NCBI GenBank assembly: GCA_002704145.1
Contig: PAFH01000016.1
Location: 67,560 to 131,559 of the forward strand
Reading direction: 5' to 3'
Length of the DNA stretch: 64,000 bases
Origin: Pelagibacteraceae bacterium
GTDB taxonomy: Bacteria; Pseudomonadota; Alphaproteobacteria; Pelagibacterales; Pelagibacteraceae
The notes beneath the pieces were generated by a model. The model was not told where the DNA came from. It saw nothing but the letters and a program-made list of their open reading frames with translations, and did no database searches. Below, piece by piece: positions 47,772 through 56,984 of this stretch. The position numbers and the translations under genes are program-made. Each line of letters opens with the position of its first letter. Within the stretch, counting starts at the first letter, position 1.

Positions 47772-48362
47772 TTAAATAGAGCCTTTTGTAGATGGTATTG
47801 AGTTTTTAATTCTTTTATCTATTGCTAAAGCATCTTTCAATGACCTAGCTAAACCCTTATAACATGACTCAATTTTGTGGTGACTGTTTTCACCATAAAT
47901 ATTTTCAATGTGTAAAGTTATTCCAGCTGATTGAGAAAATGCCTGAAAAAATTCTTTAAATAATTCCGTATCCATTTCACCAAGCTTTTCCACTGGTAAG
48001 TCTACTTTCCAAATTAAATAAGGTCTATTGGATACATCAATTGAAACTCGGCTTAATGTTTCGTCCATCGGAATGATTGTAGAAGCATATCTTACTATGC
48101 CCTTACGATTTCCTGCAGCTTTTTTAATGGCTTCTCCTATAGCTATTCCTGCATCTTCTGTGGTGTGATGTAAGTCAATATGCGTATCACCTATAGCTCT
48201 AACTTCAAGGTCTATTAAAGAGTGCTTAGAAAGTTGTTCTAGCATGTGATCCAGGAAACCAATTCCAGTTTTAATTTTATACTTTCCTTTTCCATCTAAA
48301 TTGACTGCGACCGATATGCTGGTTTCTTTCGTTTTTCTAATAATTTTTGCTTTTCTTTTCAT
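47772..48362 (-). CDS. hisB: Imidazoleglycerol-phosphate dehydratase
   Basis: HisB converts imidazoleglycerol phosphate to imidazole-acetol phosphate. The 196-residue protein has the manganese-binding motifs [34 protein letters not shown] and [17 protein letters not shown]. It is the monofunctional form without the phosphatase domain. It is the first gene of the his run and is divergent from hslV across 103 bases, where its promoter must lie. Confidence 0.97.
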   Translation of the reverse strand: MKRKAKIIRKTKETSISVAVNLDGKGKYKIKTGIGFLDHMLEQLSKHSLIDLEVRAIGDTHIDLHHTTEDAGIAIGEAIKKAAGNRKGIVRYASTIIPMDETLSRVSIDVSNRPYLIWKVDLPVEKLGEMDTELFKEFFQAFSQSAGITLHIENIYGENSHHKIESCYKGLARSLKDALAIDKRIKNSIPSTKGSI

Positions 48363-48465
48363 AAATTAGTGCCGATTTATCTCTGATATATATATAATTG
48401 GACATTTTATCAATAAATCTGATTTAAGTATTGAAGATCTAAAATTAATCTCCACATATAATACC

Positions 48466-49005
48466 ATGAATACAGCTGAAAAATGGCATGGTACAACAAT
48501 TGTATTATTAAGAAAAAATAACGAAACGGTGGTTGCTGGAGATGGGCAAGTTAGTTTAGGCAACACAGTTTTAAAGAGTAAAGCAAAAAAAGTTAGAAAA
48601 ATTAATAGCCGGGGTGTAATCGCTGGTTTTGCAGGATCAACTGCTGATGCATTAACTTTGTTCGAGAGACTCGAGGCAAAACTTGAAAAACATGCTGGGA
48701 ATTTACAAAGGGCAGCTGTTGAATTAGCGAAAGATTGGAGAAGTGACAAATTTTTAAGAAGATTGGAAGCATTAATGGCTGTGGCCGACAAAAAACACAG
48801 TTTTATAATCTCAGGAACTGGAGACGTACTAGAGCCTGAAGATGGAATAATAGGAATTGGATCAGGAGGGAATTACGCTTTAGCAGCGGCAAAAGTTTTA
48901 ATAGATACAGACTTAAAAGCTGAAGAAATAGCAAGAAAGTCTATTAAAGTTGCATCTGATATATGTGTTTTTACAAATAATAATATTACTGTGGAGAAAA
49001 TTTAA
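48466..49005 (+). CDS. hslV: ATP-dependent protease subunit HslV
   Basis: HslV forms the proteolytic core of the HslVU protease. The 179-residue protein has an N-terminal [11 protein letters not shown], with the catalytic Thr in the TT pair exposed after processing, [24 protein letters not shown] and [14 protein letters not shown]. The N-terminal extension before TTIV is usual in alphaproteobacteria. It is followed one base later by hslU. Confidence 0.97.
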   Translation: MNTAEKWHGTTIVLLRKNNETVVAGDGQVSLGNTVLKSKAKKVRKINSRGVIAGFAGSTADALTLFERLEAKLEKHAGNLQRAAVELAKDWRSDKFLRRLEALMAVADKKHSFIISGTGDVLEPEDGIIGIGSGGNYALAAAKVLIDTDLKAEEIARKSIKVASDICVFTNNNITVEKI

Positions 49006-49006
49006 A

Positions 49007-50383
49007 ATGGCAACTTCTAAAAATGTTACAAACTTAAATTTAGTTAAAAATTCAAAGAAAGAGAAATTTAAAGTAAGCGCTCTATCACCTAGAGAAATAG
49101 TTTCTGAATTAGATAGATACGTAATTGGTCAGAAAGAAGCAAAAAAAGCAGTTGCCGTTGCTTTAAGAAATAGATGGAGAAGACAAGCATTATCTGATGA
49201 AATGAGAGATGAAGTACTACCTAAAAATATTTTAATGATAGGTCCAACAGGTGTAGGTAAAACAGAGATCTCAAGAAGACTATCAAGATTAGCTGAAGCA
49301 CCTTTTATAAAAGTAGAAGCAACTAGATTTACAGAAGTAGGTTATGTTGGAAGAGATGTAGAACAAATTGTAAGAGATTTAATTGAAATAGCTATAGCCA
49401 TGGAGAGAGAGAAGAGAAGGAAAGAAGTTAAGGCTAAAGCAGAATTGAAAGCAGAGGATAAAGTCTTAGATGCTCTTGTAGGAAATAAAGCTAGCGTAGC
49501 TACTAGGGAAAGTTTTAGAAAAAGATTGAGAAATGGTGATCTTGACAACAACGAAATAGAGATAGAAGTGCAAGATAAAGTATCAGGTTTACAAAGCTTC
49601 GAGATACCAGGTATGCCTGGAGGAAATGTTGGAATGGTAAACTTAGGCGATATTCTTGGAAAATCAATGGGCAATAAGAAAGGTAAAAAAAAGAAGATGA
49701 CTGTGAAAGAATCCCATGACATTTTGGTAGCTCAAGAGTCTGATAAAATGATCGAAGAAGAAAAAATAATAAAGGAGGCAAAAAAAGCTACCGAGGAAAA
49801 TGGAATTGTTTTTTTAGATGAAATTGATAAAGTTTCAGCTAGAAGCGACAGGGTTGGAGGAGATGTTTCAAGAGAAGGGGTACAAAGAGACTTATTGCCT
49901 TTGATTGAAGGCACAACTGTAAGCACTAAACATGGTCCAATTAAAACTGATCATATTCTATTTATAGCCTCTGGAGCTTTTCAACTGGCTAAACCTTCAG
50001 ATCTTCTTCCTGAATTACAAGGGAGATTACCTATAAGAGTTGAGCTAAATGCTTTAAATGAAGATGATTTCAAAAGAATATTAAAAGAACCAGATAATAG
50101 TTTAATAAAACAATACAAAGAGTTACTAAAAACAGAGAATGTAAATCTTGTATTTACAGACGACGGGATAGATATGTTGGCTAAAATTTCAGCAGAAGTT
50201 AATTCTTCTGTTGAAAATATTGGTGCTAGAAGACTACATACCATAATTGAAAAAGTTTTAGATGATATAAGTTTTAATGCTACAGATAAAGCCGGGGAAA
50301 CAATTACGATAGATAAAAAGTATGTAAATGAAAACTTAGGTAATTTGGTAAAAGATACAGATTTATCAAAATTTATTTTATAA
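49007..50383 (+). CDS. hslU: ATP-dependent protease ATPase subunit HslU
   Basis: HslU is the AAA+ unfoldase that feeds HslV. The 458-residue protein has Walker [14 protein letters not shown], the variable I domain (about residues 110-245), Walker B in [16 protein letters not shown], and the C-terminal sensor [16 protein letters not shown] use the ATG at 49007, directly after the hslV stop; the ORF open from 48950 begins inside hslV. Its end overlaps the Smr gene tail to tail by six bases. Confidence 0.97.
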   Translation: MATSKNVTNLNLVKNSKKEKFKVSALSPREIVSELDRYVIGQKEAKKAVAVALRNRWRRQALSDEMRDEVLPKNILMIGPTGVGKTEISRRLSRLAEAPFIKVEATRFTEVGYVGRDVEQIVRDLIEIAIAMEREKRRKEVKAKAELKAEDKVLDALVGNKASVATRESFRKRLRNGDLDNNEIEIEVQDKVSGLQSFEIPGMPGGNVGMVNLGDILGKSMGNKKGKKKKMTVKESHDILVAQESDKMIEEEKIIKEAKKATEENGIVFLDEIDKVSARSDRVGGDVSREGVQRDLLPLIEGTTVSTKHGPIKTDHILFIASGAFQLAKPSDLLPELQGRLPIRVELNALNEDDFKRILKEPDNSLIKQYKELLKTENVNLVFTDDGIDMLAKISAEVNSSVENIGARRLHTIIEKVLDDISFNATDKAGETITIDKKYVNENLGNLVKDTDLSKFIL

Positions 50384-50794
50384 CTTTTTCAGCTTTATAA
50401 TCAAAGCTCCTTCTCCACCATCTTTTTGTTCAGCTTTTGATATTGAAGAAACATATTTCAGTAAATTTTCTTTTGAATTTATATATTCTGGAACAGAGAA
50501 TTTTAATTTACTCAAATCTTTTGAGGCAAAGACATCCTTATCAGTGTTCGAATGCAATCCTTTACCAGTAATTATGATGATTTCTCTATAATGTTTATTT
50601 ACACACGTTAAAATAATTTCTTCAACTTTTTTGTTTGCTTCATCTAAAGAATATCCATGCAAATCATATTTGAACCTTACATTAGTTTGAGGTGGATAAT
50701 CTAGGTGTTCTTTGTCTATTATATCAGTTGGATTCTTAATATAACTTTTCCAAGTGTTTAAATCTTCTTTGGAAGGATGTTTCTTTTTTATCAC
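50378..50794 (-). CDS. Smr-domain protein
   Basis: This is a 138-residue stand-alone Smr (MutS2-related) protein. The domain starts [23 protein letters not shown], with the DLHG motif, and has [10 protein letters not shown] (TGKG motif). Smr domains nick DNA or RNA; targets of the stand-alone form are unknown. It overlaps the Tim44-like gene by four bases. In alphaproteobacteria this pair commonly sits near secB and dnaQ. Confidence 0.9.
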   Translation of the reverse strand: MIKKKHPSKEDLNTWKSYIKNPTDIIDKEHLDYPPQTNVRFKYDLHGYSLDEANKKVEEIILTCVNKHYREIIIITGKGLHSNTDKDVFASKDLSKLKFSVPEYINSKENLLKYVSSISKAEQKDGGEGALIIKLKKL

Positions 50795-51393
50795 TTACTG
50801 ATTATCTCTGATAAATACCAATTAGGACCTTTTTTCAGAACATTTTTTGAGAATTTCCAGTAATCAGTTACTAGTTTTATTTTATCTGGATTACCCTCTA
50901 TTATTTTCCCATTAACATCTTTTTTAACAGAAATAACTTCTGATACAAATTTTACTGATGCAAATAATTCATTTTTAATTTTTTCATATTTTTCAACACT
51001 AGAATCTTTCATTCCAATGAATGTGAATTCAGATTTTATATTTTTTTTATTTCTTTCCACAATAGCTTGTTCAAAATTATCAGCCATATCTGAAGTTAAT
51101 AATGTTTTTAATTTATTTATTTCACCTGCTGCGAAAGACGTGAGAATAGACTCATATGCAACTTCGGCTCCCTTTAGAAATTGTTTTTTGTCTTGCCCTT
51201 CTAAAGTGCTAAGGTCTTTTTTAACATTTTGTATGTCACTATTTGGAACATTAAATTTTTTCTCTGCAAAAGAAGGATAAATTTTTGGCTCATGACCAGT
51301 TTTTCGACCCAAAATACTTCTTAACCTAAGTATAATAAATCCAGCTATCATGCCGAGAAGTATAATATCTATGTATCCAAAATTATTACTCAT
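50791..51393 (-). CDS. Tim44-like domain protein (TimA type)
   Basis: This 200-residue protein has one N-terminal membrane span (YIDIILLGMIAGFIILRL), a short linker with SILGRKTGHEP, and a C-terminal Tim44-like domain (about residues 80-200; FLKGAEVAYESILTSFAAGEINKLKTLL). Alphaproteobacterial homologues are relatives of mitochondrial Tim44; their client is uncertain. I use the ATG at 51393 in place of 51411, because MSNNFGYIDI matches homologues. It diverges from fxsA across 44 bases. Confidence 0.88.
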   Translation of the reverse strand: MSNNFGYIDIILLGMIAGFIILRLRSILGRKTGHEPKIYPSFAEKKFNVPNSDIQNVKKDLSTLEGQDKKQFLKGAEVAYESILTSFAAGEINKLKTLLTSDMADNFEQAIVERNKKNIKSEFTFIGMKDSSVEKYEKIKNELFASVKFVSEVISVKKDVNGKIIEGNPDKIKLVTDYWKFSKNVLKKGPNWYLSEIISK

Positions 51394-51437
51394 AATTTGA
51401 TAAATATACATTAATAATATAATTTTGTATCAGACAA

Positions 51438-51848
51438 ATGAACTCATTTTTTCTATTATTTATTGGATTACCTGCATTGGAAATTTTTCTTATGATTGAA
51501 ATTGGAGGTAAAATTGGGGCTATAAACACTGTATCATTGATATTTCTGACAGCTATAATTGGTATTTATTTCGCAAAACGAGAGGGATTAAAAACTATAA
51601 GATCAGGGATAACAAGTTTGTACCTAAATAAAGTTCCAGTTTATGAAATAATATCAGGCGCTTCGATTGCCTTGGCAGCCTTATTTCTTATCATTCCAGG
51701 TTTTTTTACAGACACAATAGGTTTTTTAATTTTGTTTCCTTTTACAAGAAAATTATTAATCAGTTTTTTTATTAAAAAAACTAAAAAAAGAGATTCTTCA
51801 AACGTTTTAGATGGTGAGATTATTGAAGATAAAAAAGATGAATTATAA
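51438..51848 (+). CDS. fxsA: FxsA family membrane protein
   Basis: FxsA is a small cytoplasmic-membrane protein; in E. coli extra copies relieve F exclusion of phage T7, and its normal role is unknown. The 136-residue protein has four hydrophobic segments, the family's opening PALEIFLMIEIGGKIGA, REGLKTIRSG, and PGFFTDTIGFLILFPFTR. It overlaps secB by 11 bases. Confidence 0.92.
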   Translation: MNSFFLLFIGLPALEIFLMIEIGGKIGAINTVSLIFLTAIIGIYFAKREGLKTIRSGITSLYLNKVPVYEIISGASIALAALFLIIPGFFTDTIGFLILFPFTRKLLISFFIKKTKKRDSSNVLDGEIIEDKKDEL

Positions 51849-52257
51849 AATAATAGGACAATATATTAAAAACCTAAAATTCAACATTCCAAACTCTAAA
51901 GCTTTTTTTTTATTAAGTAAGGATATTTCAAATTATAAAATAAATATCGATATAAAGAGTAAACAAATTAAAGAAAAAATTATAGAGATTGACACAAGTA
52001 TAAATTTATCTCCAATTAAAAGTAATTTTGAAATAATTGATACTAAGATAATTTATTCTACTATAATTGAGATATCAGAGAAATGTACTGATAAGTTGGA
52101 AGTTGAAAAAATTATACTCATAGACGTTCCTTCAAAAGTTTATCCAAACTTAAGAAAAACTTTTATATACATTTTTGAGAATTCTGGTTTTAAGAATGTA
52201 AATATTAAGAAAGAAGTAGATTTTAAGGAACTTTATAATAAAAGAAAGTTTCAATAA
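51838..52257 (+). CDS. secB: Protein-export chaperone SecB
   Basis: SecB keeps preproteins unfolded and passes them to SecA. The 139-residue protein starts MNYKIIGQYIKNLKFNIPNS, matching the SecB opening (YIKDLSFE.P), and has the later segments SPIKSNFEIIDTKIIYSTII and PNLRKTFIYIF. It is more diverged and shorter than typical, without the acidic C-terminal zinc tail seen in many SecB proteins. I use the ATG at 51838. It converges on dnaQ with a seven-base overlap. Confidence 0.83.
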   Translation: MNYKIIGQYIKNLKFNIPNSKAFFLLSKDISNYKINIDIKSKQIKEKIIEIDTSINLSPIKSNFEIIDTKIIYSTIIEISEKCTDKLEVEKIILIDVPSKVYPNLRKTFIYIFENSGFKNVNIKKEVDFKELYNKRKFQ

Positions 52258-52916
52258 AAATTTTTTTTTATTTCTGACTTCAAATATTTTTTATGATTAT
52301 TAATTTCTAAGTCAGAAATTTTGACTACCTTTTTATTATAATGATTGTTATTTACTTTGGAGGCTTGTTTATCTATAATTGAGTTTGAAAGATTAAACTT
52401 TGGTTCTTTTACATCTAAAAGATTAATGTAGACCTCCCGTAATAATTCACAGTCCAATAAAGCATTGTGTTTGGTTCTTTTTGATAAGTCTATATTAAAT
52501 CTCTTACACAAAGCATCTAGAGAATTAGAGCTGCCTTGAAATTTACTTCTAGCAACTTCTAAAGAATCTATTACTTTTGACTTATCTATTGTGGATTTTT
52601 TTAATAATGACAATTCACTATTTAAAAAACTTAAATCAAAACTAGCATTATGAATAATAATTTTTTTATCTTTAATAAATTCAAGAAATTCATCTGCGAT
52701 TTGATCAAAGGTTTTTTTTGTTTTTAAAAAATCCTCTGAAAACCCATGAATCTTAAATGCAGCATCGGGAACACCTCTCTGAGGGTTTATATGTTTATGA
52801 AAGACTTTATTTGTTGGAATTAAATCTTCTGTCTCGATACAAGCTACTTCTACAATTTTATGGCCTTCGTGAAATGAAAGTCCTGTTGTTTCAGTGTCCA
52901 AAAATATCTCTTTCAT
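52251..52916 (-). CDS. dnaQ: DNA polymerase III epsilon (proofreading) subunit
   Basis: DnaQ is the 3'-5' exonuclease of the replicase. The 221-residue protein has ExoI in FLDTETTGLSF (Asp, Glu), ExoII in IIHNASFDLSFLN and ExoIII in RTKHNALLDCELLREVY. The C-terminal tail should bind the alpha subunit. It overlaps coaE by four bases in the dnaQ-coaE-aroE-maf-ppsR run that lies to one side of the candidate origin. Confidence 0.96.
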   Translation of the reverse strand: MKEIFLDTETTGLSFHEGHKIVEVACIETEDLIPTNKVFHKHINPQRGVPDAAFKIHGFSEDFLKTKKTFDQIADEFLEFIKDKKIIIHNASFDLSFLNSELSLLKKSTIDKSKVIDSLEVARSKFQGSSNSLDALCKRFNIDLSKRTKHNALLDCELLREVYINLLDVKEPKFNLSNSIIDKQASKVNNNHYNKKVVKISDLEINNHKKYLKSEIKKNFY

Positions 52917-53476
52917 AATTTTTTCATTATATTTAAAAGATTCTTTTTTAAAATAGATAATGATCTGTTGTTAACAACAATATGATCGCAATGTCTTATT
53001 TTTTTGGAATCTTTAATTTGATGGTTGTTTAAAAAATCAAACATCAAAGGATCACCTTTTTTTAGAATGTATCTTTTTTTTCTTATTTGTAATTTCGATT
53101 TTATGAAGATAATTAAATCAAAGTATTTTGTAAGTTTACTTTCTACTAGTAATGGTATTTCGAGAAATAAAAGTTTTTTATTTTTATTTTTTTTTAAGAA
53201 AACTCGCATTTCTTTTCTTACTAGAGGATGTAATATTTTTTCTAATTTTTTTAGATTCGTTTTGTTGTTTAAAATTTTATCTTTAATACCCTGTTTAACA
53301 CTTAGTTCTGGTAAAATTTTAAATCTTTTCTTTATTAAATTTACAAAATTTTTTTTTAAGTAAAGTTTTTTTACAACTTTATCAGCACTAAAGAGGGGTC
53401 CCTTTTTTTTAGAAATAATTTTGCTTGCTGTTGTTTTTCCAGAAGCTATAGAGCCAGTTATACCAATTCTAATCAT
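52913..53476 (-). CDS. coaE: Dephospho-CoA kinase
   Basis: CoaE phosphorylates dephospho-CoA, the last step of coenzyme A synthesis. The 187-residue P-loop kinase has GITGSIASGKTTASKI at the N terminus, FSADKVVKKLY (substrate Asp) and IPLLVESKL. Overlaps of four bases with both aroE and dnaQ point to one transcript. Confidence 0.95.
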   Translation of the reverse strand: MIRIGITGSIASGKTTASKIISKKKGPLFSADKVVKKLYLKKNFVNLIKKRFKILPELSVKQGIKDKILNNKTNLKKLEKILHPLVRKEMRVFLKKNKNKKLLFLEIPLLVESKLTKYFDLIIFIKSKLQIRKKRYILKKGDPLMFDFLNNHQIKDSKKIRHCDHIVVNNRSLSILKKNLLNIMKKL

Positions 53477-54303
53477 TTTATTTTAGACATTAATAACTCG
53501 ATTAAACTATCATCGATTTCAGGATTAATTTTATTCCACAAATAGAAGCTTTTTTGACCTTGGTAAATTAACATTTCTAATCCATTAAAAGTTTTTACAT
53601 CAGCATTTTTTAAAAGTTTTAATGTTTTGGTTTCAAGAGGATTATAAATTGTATCAATAAACACCAAACTTTTTTTCACTTTTGCTAAATCAAAATTAAG
53701 ATTAAAATCCTCTTTGCCTTTTAAACCTAAACTTGTCGCATTAATTATTAGGTCAAAATTAATTATTTCATTTTCTAAATTATCCCATTCCAAAACACTT
53801 AAGTAATTAAATTTTTTTTTAAGGAACAGAGATTTTTCTTTTGTACGATTAATAATAGAAATATTAGAAATTTTTGTTTTTCTTAAAGCAAAAATTATGG
53901 AAGGAGCTACACCTCCTGCCCCTATAACTAAAGCTTTTTTATTTTCGACATGTGAAATTTGTTTTAAATAAGCGGCTTGTATACCAAACACATCGGTATT
54001 TTCACCTATAACAGAGCTATCGTTATCTAAATAAATCGTATTGACTGAATTAGTATTTTTTGCATCGTTTACTAATTTATCTAAAAAGGGGATTATTTTT
54101 TGTTTATAAGGTAAAGTAACATTAATCCCATCTAGCTCTTTATTTCTAATTTTTTTTATAATATTTGCTAAATTTTTTTCACTTTCCTCCATTAATACAT
54201 ATTCTCCTTCGATGTTGTATTTTTTCAACCAATAATTATGCAGAACTGGTGAAAGTGAATGAGAAATTGGACTTCCAGTTATAGCGAATTTCTTTTTAAC
54301 CAT
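53473..54303 (-). CDS. aroE: Shikimate dehydrogenase
   Basis: AroE reduces 3-dehydroshikimate with NADPH in aromatic amino-acid synthesis. The 276-residue protein has the substrate site ITGSPISHSLSPVLHNYW, the catalytic Lys in GINVTLPYKQKIIPFLD, the NADP fold ALVIGAGGVAPSIIFAL and the C-terminal GLEMLIYQGQKSFYLW. It lies one base after maf and overlaps coaE. Confidence 0.96.
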   Translation of the reverse strand: MVKKKFAITGSPISHSLSPVLHNYWLKKYNIEGEYVLMEESEKNLANIIKKIRNKELDGINVTLPYKQKIIPFLDKLVNDAKNTNSVNTIYLDNDSSVIGENTDVFGIQAAYLKQISHVENKKALVIGAGGVAPSIIFALRKTKISNISIINRTKEKSLFLKKKFNYLSVLEWDNLENEIINFDLIINATSLGLKGKEDFNLNFDLAKVKKSLVFIDTIYNPLETKTLKLLKNADVKTFNGLEMLIYQGQKSFYLWNKINPEIDDSLIELLMSKIK

Positions 54304-54304
54304 T

Positions 54305-54886
54305 TTATTTTATTGTCTCCAAATAGTTAATTATCTCTTTTATTGGTAAACCCATAATAGAATTCTTATCTCCTTTAATATATTCAAAAAGATTTTTTCC
54401 ATGAGCCTCTACCTGATAAACACCATATGATAATAATACCTTTGTTTCTATTTTATCTAAATACTTCTCTAGATCTTTACTAGATAAATTTTTCATCTTA
54501 AGTTCAGAACTGTCTGAATAATTCCAAATCATAGATCCATTTTTTGAAATACAAACAGAACTTATCAAGTAATGTACTGAGTTGTTAAGTTTCTTAAGTA
54601 TCTCCAAGGCTTCACTCCTAGATTTTGGTTTATTTATTATCTTATCATTAAATGATACTACGCTATCGGCTCCAAGAACAATACGGTCAGGATATTTGTT
54701 GCTTACTTTAATTGATTTTATCTCGGCTAAATTTTTGGAAATATCTGTTGGGCTAGCTCCTTCTGCTAATAAAGAGTTTTTTATTTGATCTTCGTCTGCG
54801 CCTGAAACCACTACTTCAGAAAGTATTTTATTTTCATCTAGGATTTTTTTTCTTACCCCGCTTTGTGAGGCTAAAATAATTTTCAT
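54305..54886 (-). CDS. maf: Maf-like nucleotide pyrophosphatase
   Basis: Maf proteins hydrolyse dTTP/UTP or modified nucleotides and are linked to septum inhibition. The 193-residue protein opens with IILASQSGVRKKIL and has VLGADSVVSFNDKIINKPKS and the C-terminal NSIMGLPIKEI. The subfamily cannot be set by eye. It overlaps ppsR by four bases; a neighbouring maf gene is usual in the alphaproteobacterial origin region. Confidence 0.93.
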   Translation of the reverse strand: MKIILASQSGVRKKILDENKILSEVVVSGADEDQIKNSLLAEGASPTDISKNLAEIKSIKVSNKYPDRIVLGADSVVSFNDKIINKPKSRSEALEILKKLNNSVHYLISSVCISKNGSMIWNYSDSSELKMKNLSSKDLEKYLDKIETKVLLSYGVYQVEAHGKNLFEYIKGDKNSIMGLPIKEIINYLETIK

Positions 54887-55704
54887 TTATTCTTTTTAAT
54901 TTCTAATATTTTCAAAATTGAAGCTGCTGTTTCTTCAACCGATTTTCTTGTTACATCTATAACTGGCCAATTATATCTTTTAAAAAGTTTTTTTGAACTA
55001 CTTACTTCTTCTTTAATAGAAACTAGATCAGTATACTCTTTAATGTTTTTCTCCTTCATTATTGCAACTCTATTTCTCCTAATATCAGCCAGCCTTTCTG
55101 GATCGGCAACCAACCCTATAATACATGTTTTATTATTTTTCGATTTTAGTTCCTCTGGAATTTTTTGATCCAATACTAATGGTATATTTACAGTTTTAAA
55201 TCCTCTATTGGCCAAATAGATTGAAGTTGGTGTTTTGCTTGTTCTGCTAACACCTAATAAAACTATGTCAGAAGACGAAACATCGTCCAGCTTCTTCCCG
55301 TCGTCATGGGACATTGTAAACTGAATAGCTTCAATCCTTTTGTAATAATCATCATCTAAAACATGTTGTGCGCTTGGTTTGTGTATTGCTTTTTGATTCA
55401 GTAATTTAGAAAAATTTAAAATTAGATTACCTAATATACCAAAACAAGGCACTTTGTTTTTATCGCTTTTATTTGATATATATTTTGCTAACTTTGTTTC
55501 GACTATAGTGTAAAGGATAATTGAATTTTGTGTGCCTTGACATTCAGTAACTATTTTATCTATTTGATTTTCTGTTCTTACAAAAGCAAATTCCTTCTTA
55601 TTATACTCAAAGTTCGCAAACTGAGATTTTAAGGATTGAAAAATTCTATCAAGAGTTTCTCCTGTTGAATCGGACACAAGATATACATTGTATTTTTCGT
55701 TCAT
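54883..55704 (-). CDS. ppsR: Pyruvate,phosphate dikinase / PEP synthase regulatory protein (DUF299)
   Basis: This bifunctional kinase/phosphotransferase adds and removes phosphate on pyruvate-phosphate dikinase or PEP synthase. The 273-residue protein starts YNVYLVSDSTGETLDRI and has HDDGKKLDDVSSSDIVLLGVSRTSKTPTS with the P-loop-like GVSRTSKT, and a KSVEETAASILK ending. It is the homologue of RP001, which flanks the origin in Rickettsia and Caulobacter. It faces away from hemE across the 269-base gap. Confidence 0.94.
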   Translation of the reverse strand: MNEKYNVYLVSDSTGETLDRIFQSLKSQFANFEYNKKEFAFVRTENQIDKIVTECQGTQNSIILYTIVETKLAKYISNKSDKNKVPCFGILGNLILNFSKLLNQKAIHKPSAQHVLDDDYYKRIEAIQFTMSHDDGKKLDDVSSSDIVLLGVSRTSKTPTSIYLANRGFKTVNIPLVLDQKIPEELKSKNNKTCIIGLVADPERLADIRRNRVAIMKEKNIKEYTDLVSIKEEVSSSKKLFKRYNWPVIDVTRKSVEETAASILKILEIKKNK

Positions 55705-55736
55705 ATTTCTGTTATTAACTTCTTAATAAAGCCATT

Positions 55737-55911
55737 TTATACATTGTTCATAAATTTAATTTAAAACAATAAACATTAACTAACAATATACTTACATTTT
55801 GTTAGATGTTCACACTATAGTTATACATTTGTTTATATTTTAAATAAATTATCAATTTTTAAGTATTTATTAATAATTTTATTAAAAGCAAAATGTATAA
55901 AAGATGTATAA
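55737..55911. repeat. TTATACAT(T/C) 9-mers in the ppsR-hemE gap
   Basis: Copies are TTATACATT at 55737-55745 and 55821-55829 on the plus strand, and the reverse complements at 55892-55900 (TTATACATT) and 55903-55911 (TTATACATC) on the minus strand. The two plus copies lie left of the AT-rich block and the two minus copies right of it. They could be diverged DnaA-type boxes or sites for another initiator-region protein. Confidence 0.55.
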
Positions 55912-55937
55912 TTAGTTATAATACTAACTAACAATAT
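55778..55937. repeat. Direct repeat AACTAACAATAT in the ppsR-hemE gap
   Basis: AACTAACAATAT occurs at 55778-55789 and again at 55926-55937. A TTGTTAG (55798-55804) gives a third, inverted CTAACAA. Both direct copies are followed by similar T/A-C rich bases ending in ACAT. The second copy lies about 37 bases before the hemE start. Confidence 0.6.
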
Positions 55938-55973
55938 CTACTACATATACTAAGTATACATACATAAATTTAT

Positions 55974-56984
55974 ATGAACTATCTTGAAAAAATTTTGAAC
56001 GTTAGAAATAAAACTTGTAAATCAATTTGGTTTATGAGACAAGCGGGTAGATACCTTCCTGAATTTAGAAAAATAAGATCTCAAAACCAAAATTTTATTA
56101 AATTATGTTTAAACTCAAGTTTAAGTTCTGAAATCACTTTACAACCTATAAAAAGATTTGATCTTGATTATGCGATAATTTTTTCAGACATTTTAATGGT
56201 CCCTTTCGCACTTGGTCAAGAAGTTAAGTTCAATAAAAATAAAGGACCTCTTTTAAGTAAGTTTAATAAAAAAACATTCTATAAAAAAAATTTAAAGAAT
56301 TTTACTAAAACACTTTCACCAATTTACAAAGCAATAAATAAAACAAGAAAAAAATTACAAAAAGAAAAACCATTAATCTCATTTGTAGGAGCGCCCTGGA
56401 CTTTAATCATATATATGTTTAGTCTTAAAAAAAACAAAGATATATTTGATAAAAAAAGTTTTAAAGAAAAAAAACATGAAATAGATCAAGTATTGCCAGA
56501 TGTATTAAAATTTTTATCAACCCACATTAACAACCAGATAAATGCTGGGGCAGATATAATACAAATTTTTGACTCCTGGGCTGGTTTGATCCCTGATAGA
56601 CGATATCTTGAATATTGTTATAGGCCAAACCGTAAATTGGTAGAGTTTTGTAATAAAAAAAATATACCTGTTATATGTTTTCCAAAAGGTATCAAAGAAA
56701 AATATCTCGAGTTTAATAAGTTTGTTAAACCAGATGGATTAAACATAGATAAAGATATAGATCCAGTATGGGCAAAGAAAAACTTAAAAGATGTTGTTAT
56801 ACAAGGAGGGATGAACCCTAAATTTTTATTGGAAAATGAGGTAAAGATATATGGTGAGGCTAAAAAGTATTTGGACACCTTTAAAGATATTCCATATATT
56901 TTTAATTTGGGTCATGGTTTATTGCCTGAAACAAAACCTGAGATTTTAGAAAAGTTAATTAAATTTGTTAGAAACTATAAATGA
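55974..56984 (+). CDS. hemE: Uroporphyrinogen decarboxylase
   Basis: HemE decarboxylates uroporphyrinogen III to coproporphyrinogen III in haem synthesis. The 336-residue protein has WFMRQAGRYLPEFR at the N terminus, FSDILMVPFALGQEV with the catalytic Asp, and FVGAPWTLIIYM. Its 3' end overlaps hemH by four bases. Its place beside the DUF299 gene is the conserved origin context of alphaproteobacteria. Confidence 0.97.
   Translation: MNYLEKILNVRNKTCKSIWFMRQAGRYLPEFRKIRSQNQNFIKLCLNSSLSSEITLQPIKRFDLDYAIIFSDILMVPFALGQEVKFNKNKGPLLSKFNKKTFYKKNLKNFTKTLSPIYKAINKTRKKLQKEKPLISFVGAPWTLIIYMFSLKKNKDIFDKKSFKEKKHEIDQVLPDVLKFLSTHINNQINAGADIIQIFDSWAGLIPDRRYLEYCYRPNRKLVEFCNKKNIPVICFPKGIKEKYLEFNKFVKPDGLNIDKDIDPVWAKKNLKDVVIQGGMNPKFLLENEVKIYGEAKKYLDTFKDIPYIFNLGHGLLPETKPEILEKLIKFVRNYK

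Larger units (their letters stand above)
55705..55973. other. Candidate chromosomal replication origin (oriC) region
   Basis: This is a 269-base, very AT-rich gap between divergent ppsR and hemE. In Caulobacter and Rickettsia the origin lies in exactly this gene context (hemE next to the RP001/DUF299 gene). The region has an extreme AT stretch (about 55830-55890) that could be the unwinding element, four copies of TTATACAT(T/C) in both orientations, a 12-base direct repeat and a third inverted CTAACAA. I see no perfect DnaA box (TTATCCACA); the 9-mers share six of nine positions with it. Flanking genes run away from it on both sides. Confidence 0.6.

Noticed and set aside
48430..48468. RpoH-like promoter (TTGAAG ... 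CACATATAA) before hslV
   Set aside because: The predicted transcription start would fall at or after the hslV ATG, so it cannot serve the gene as annotated.
55745..55753. TGTTCATAA as a true DnaA box
   Set aside because: Its reverse complement TTATGAACA differs from TTATCCACA at two central positions; one weak match is expected by chance here.
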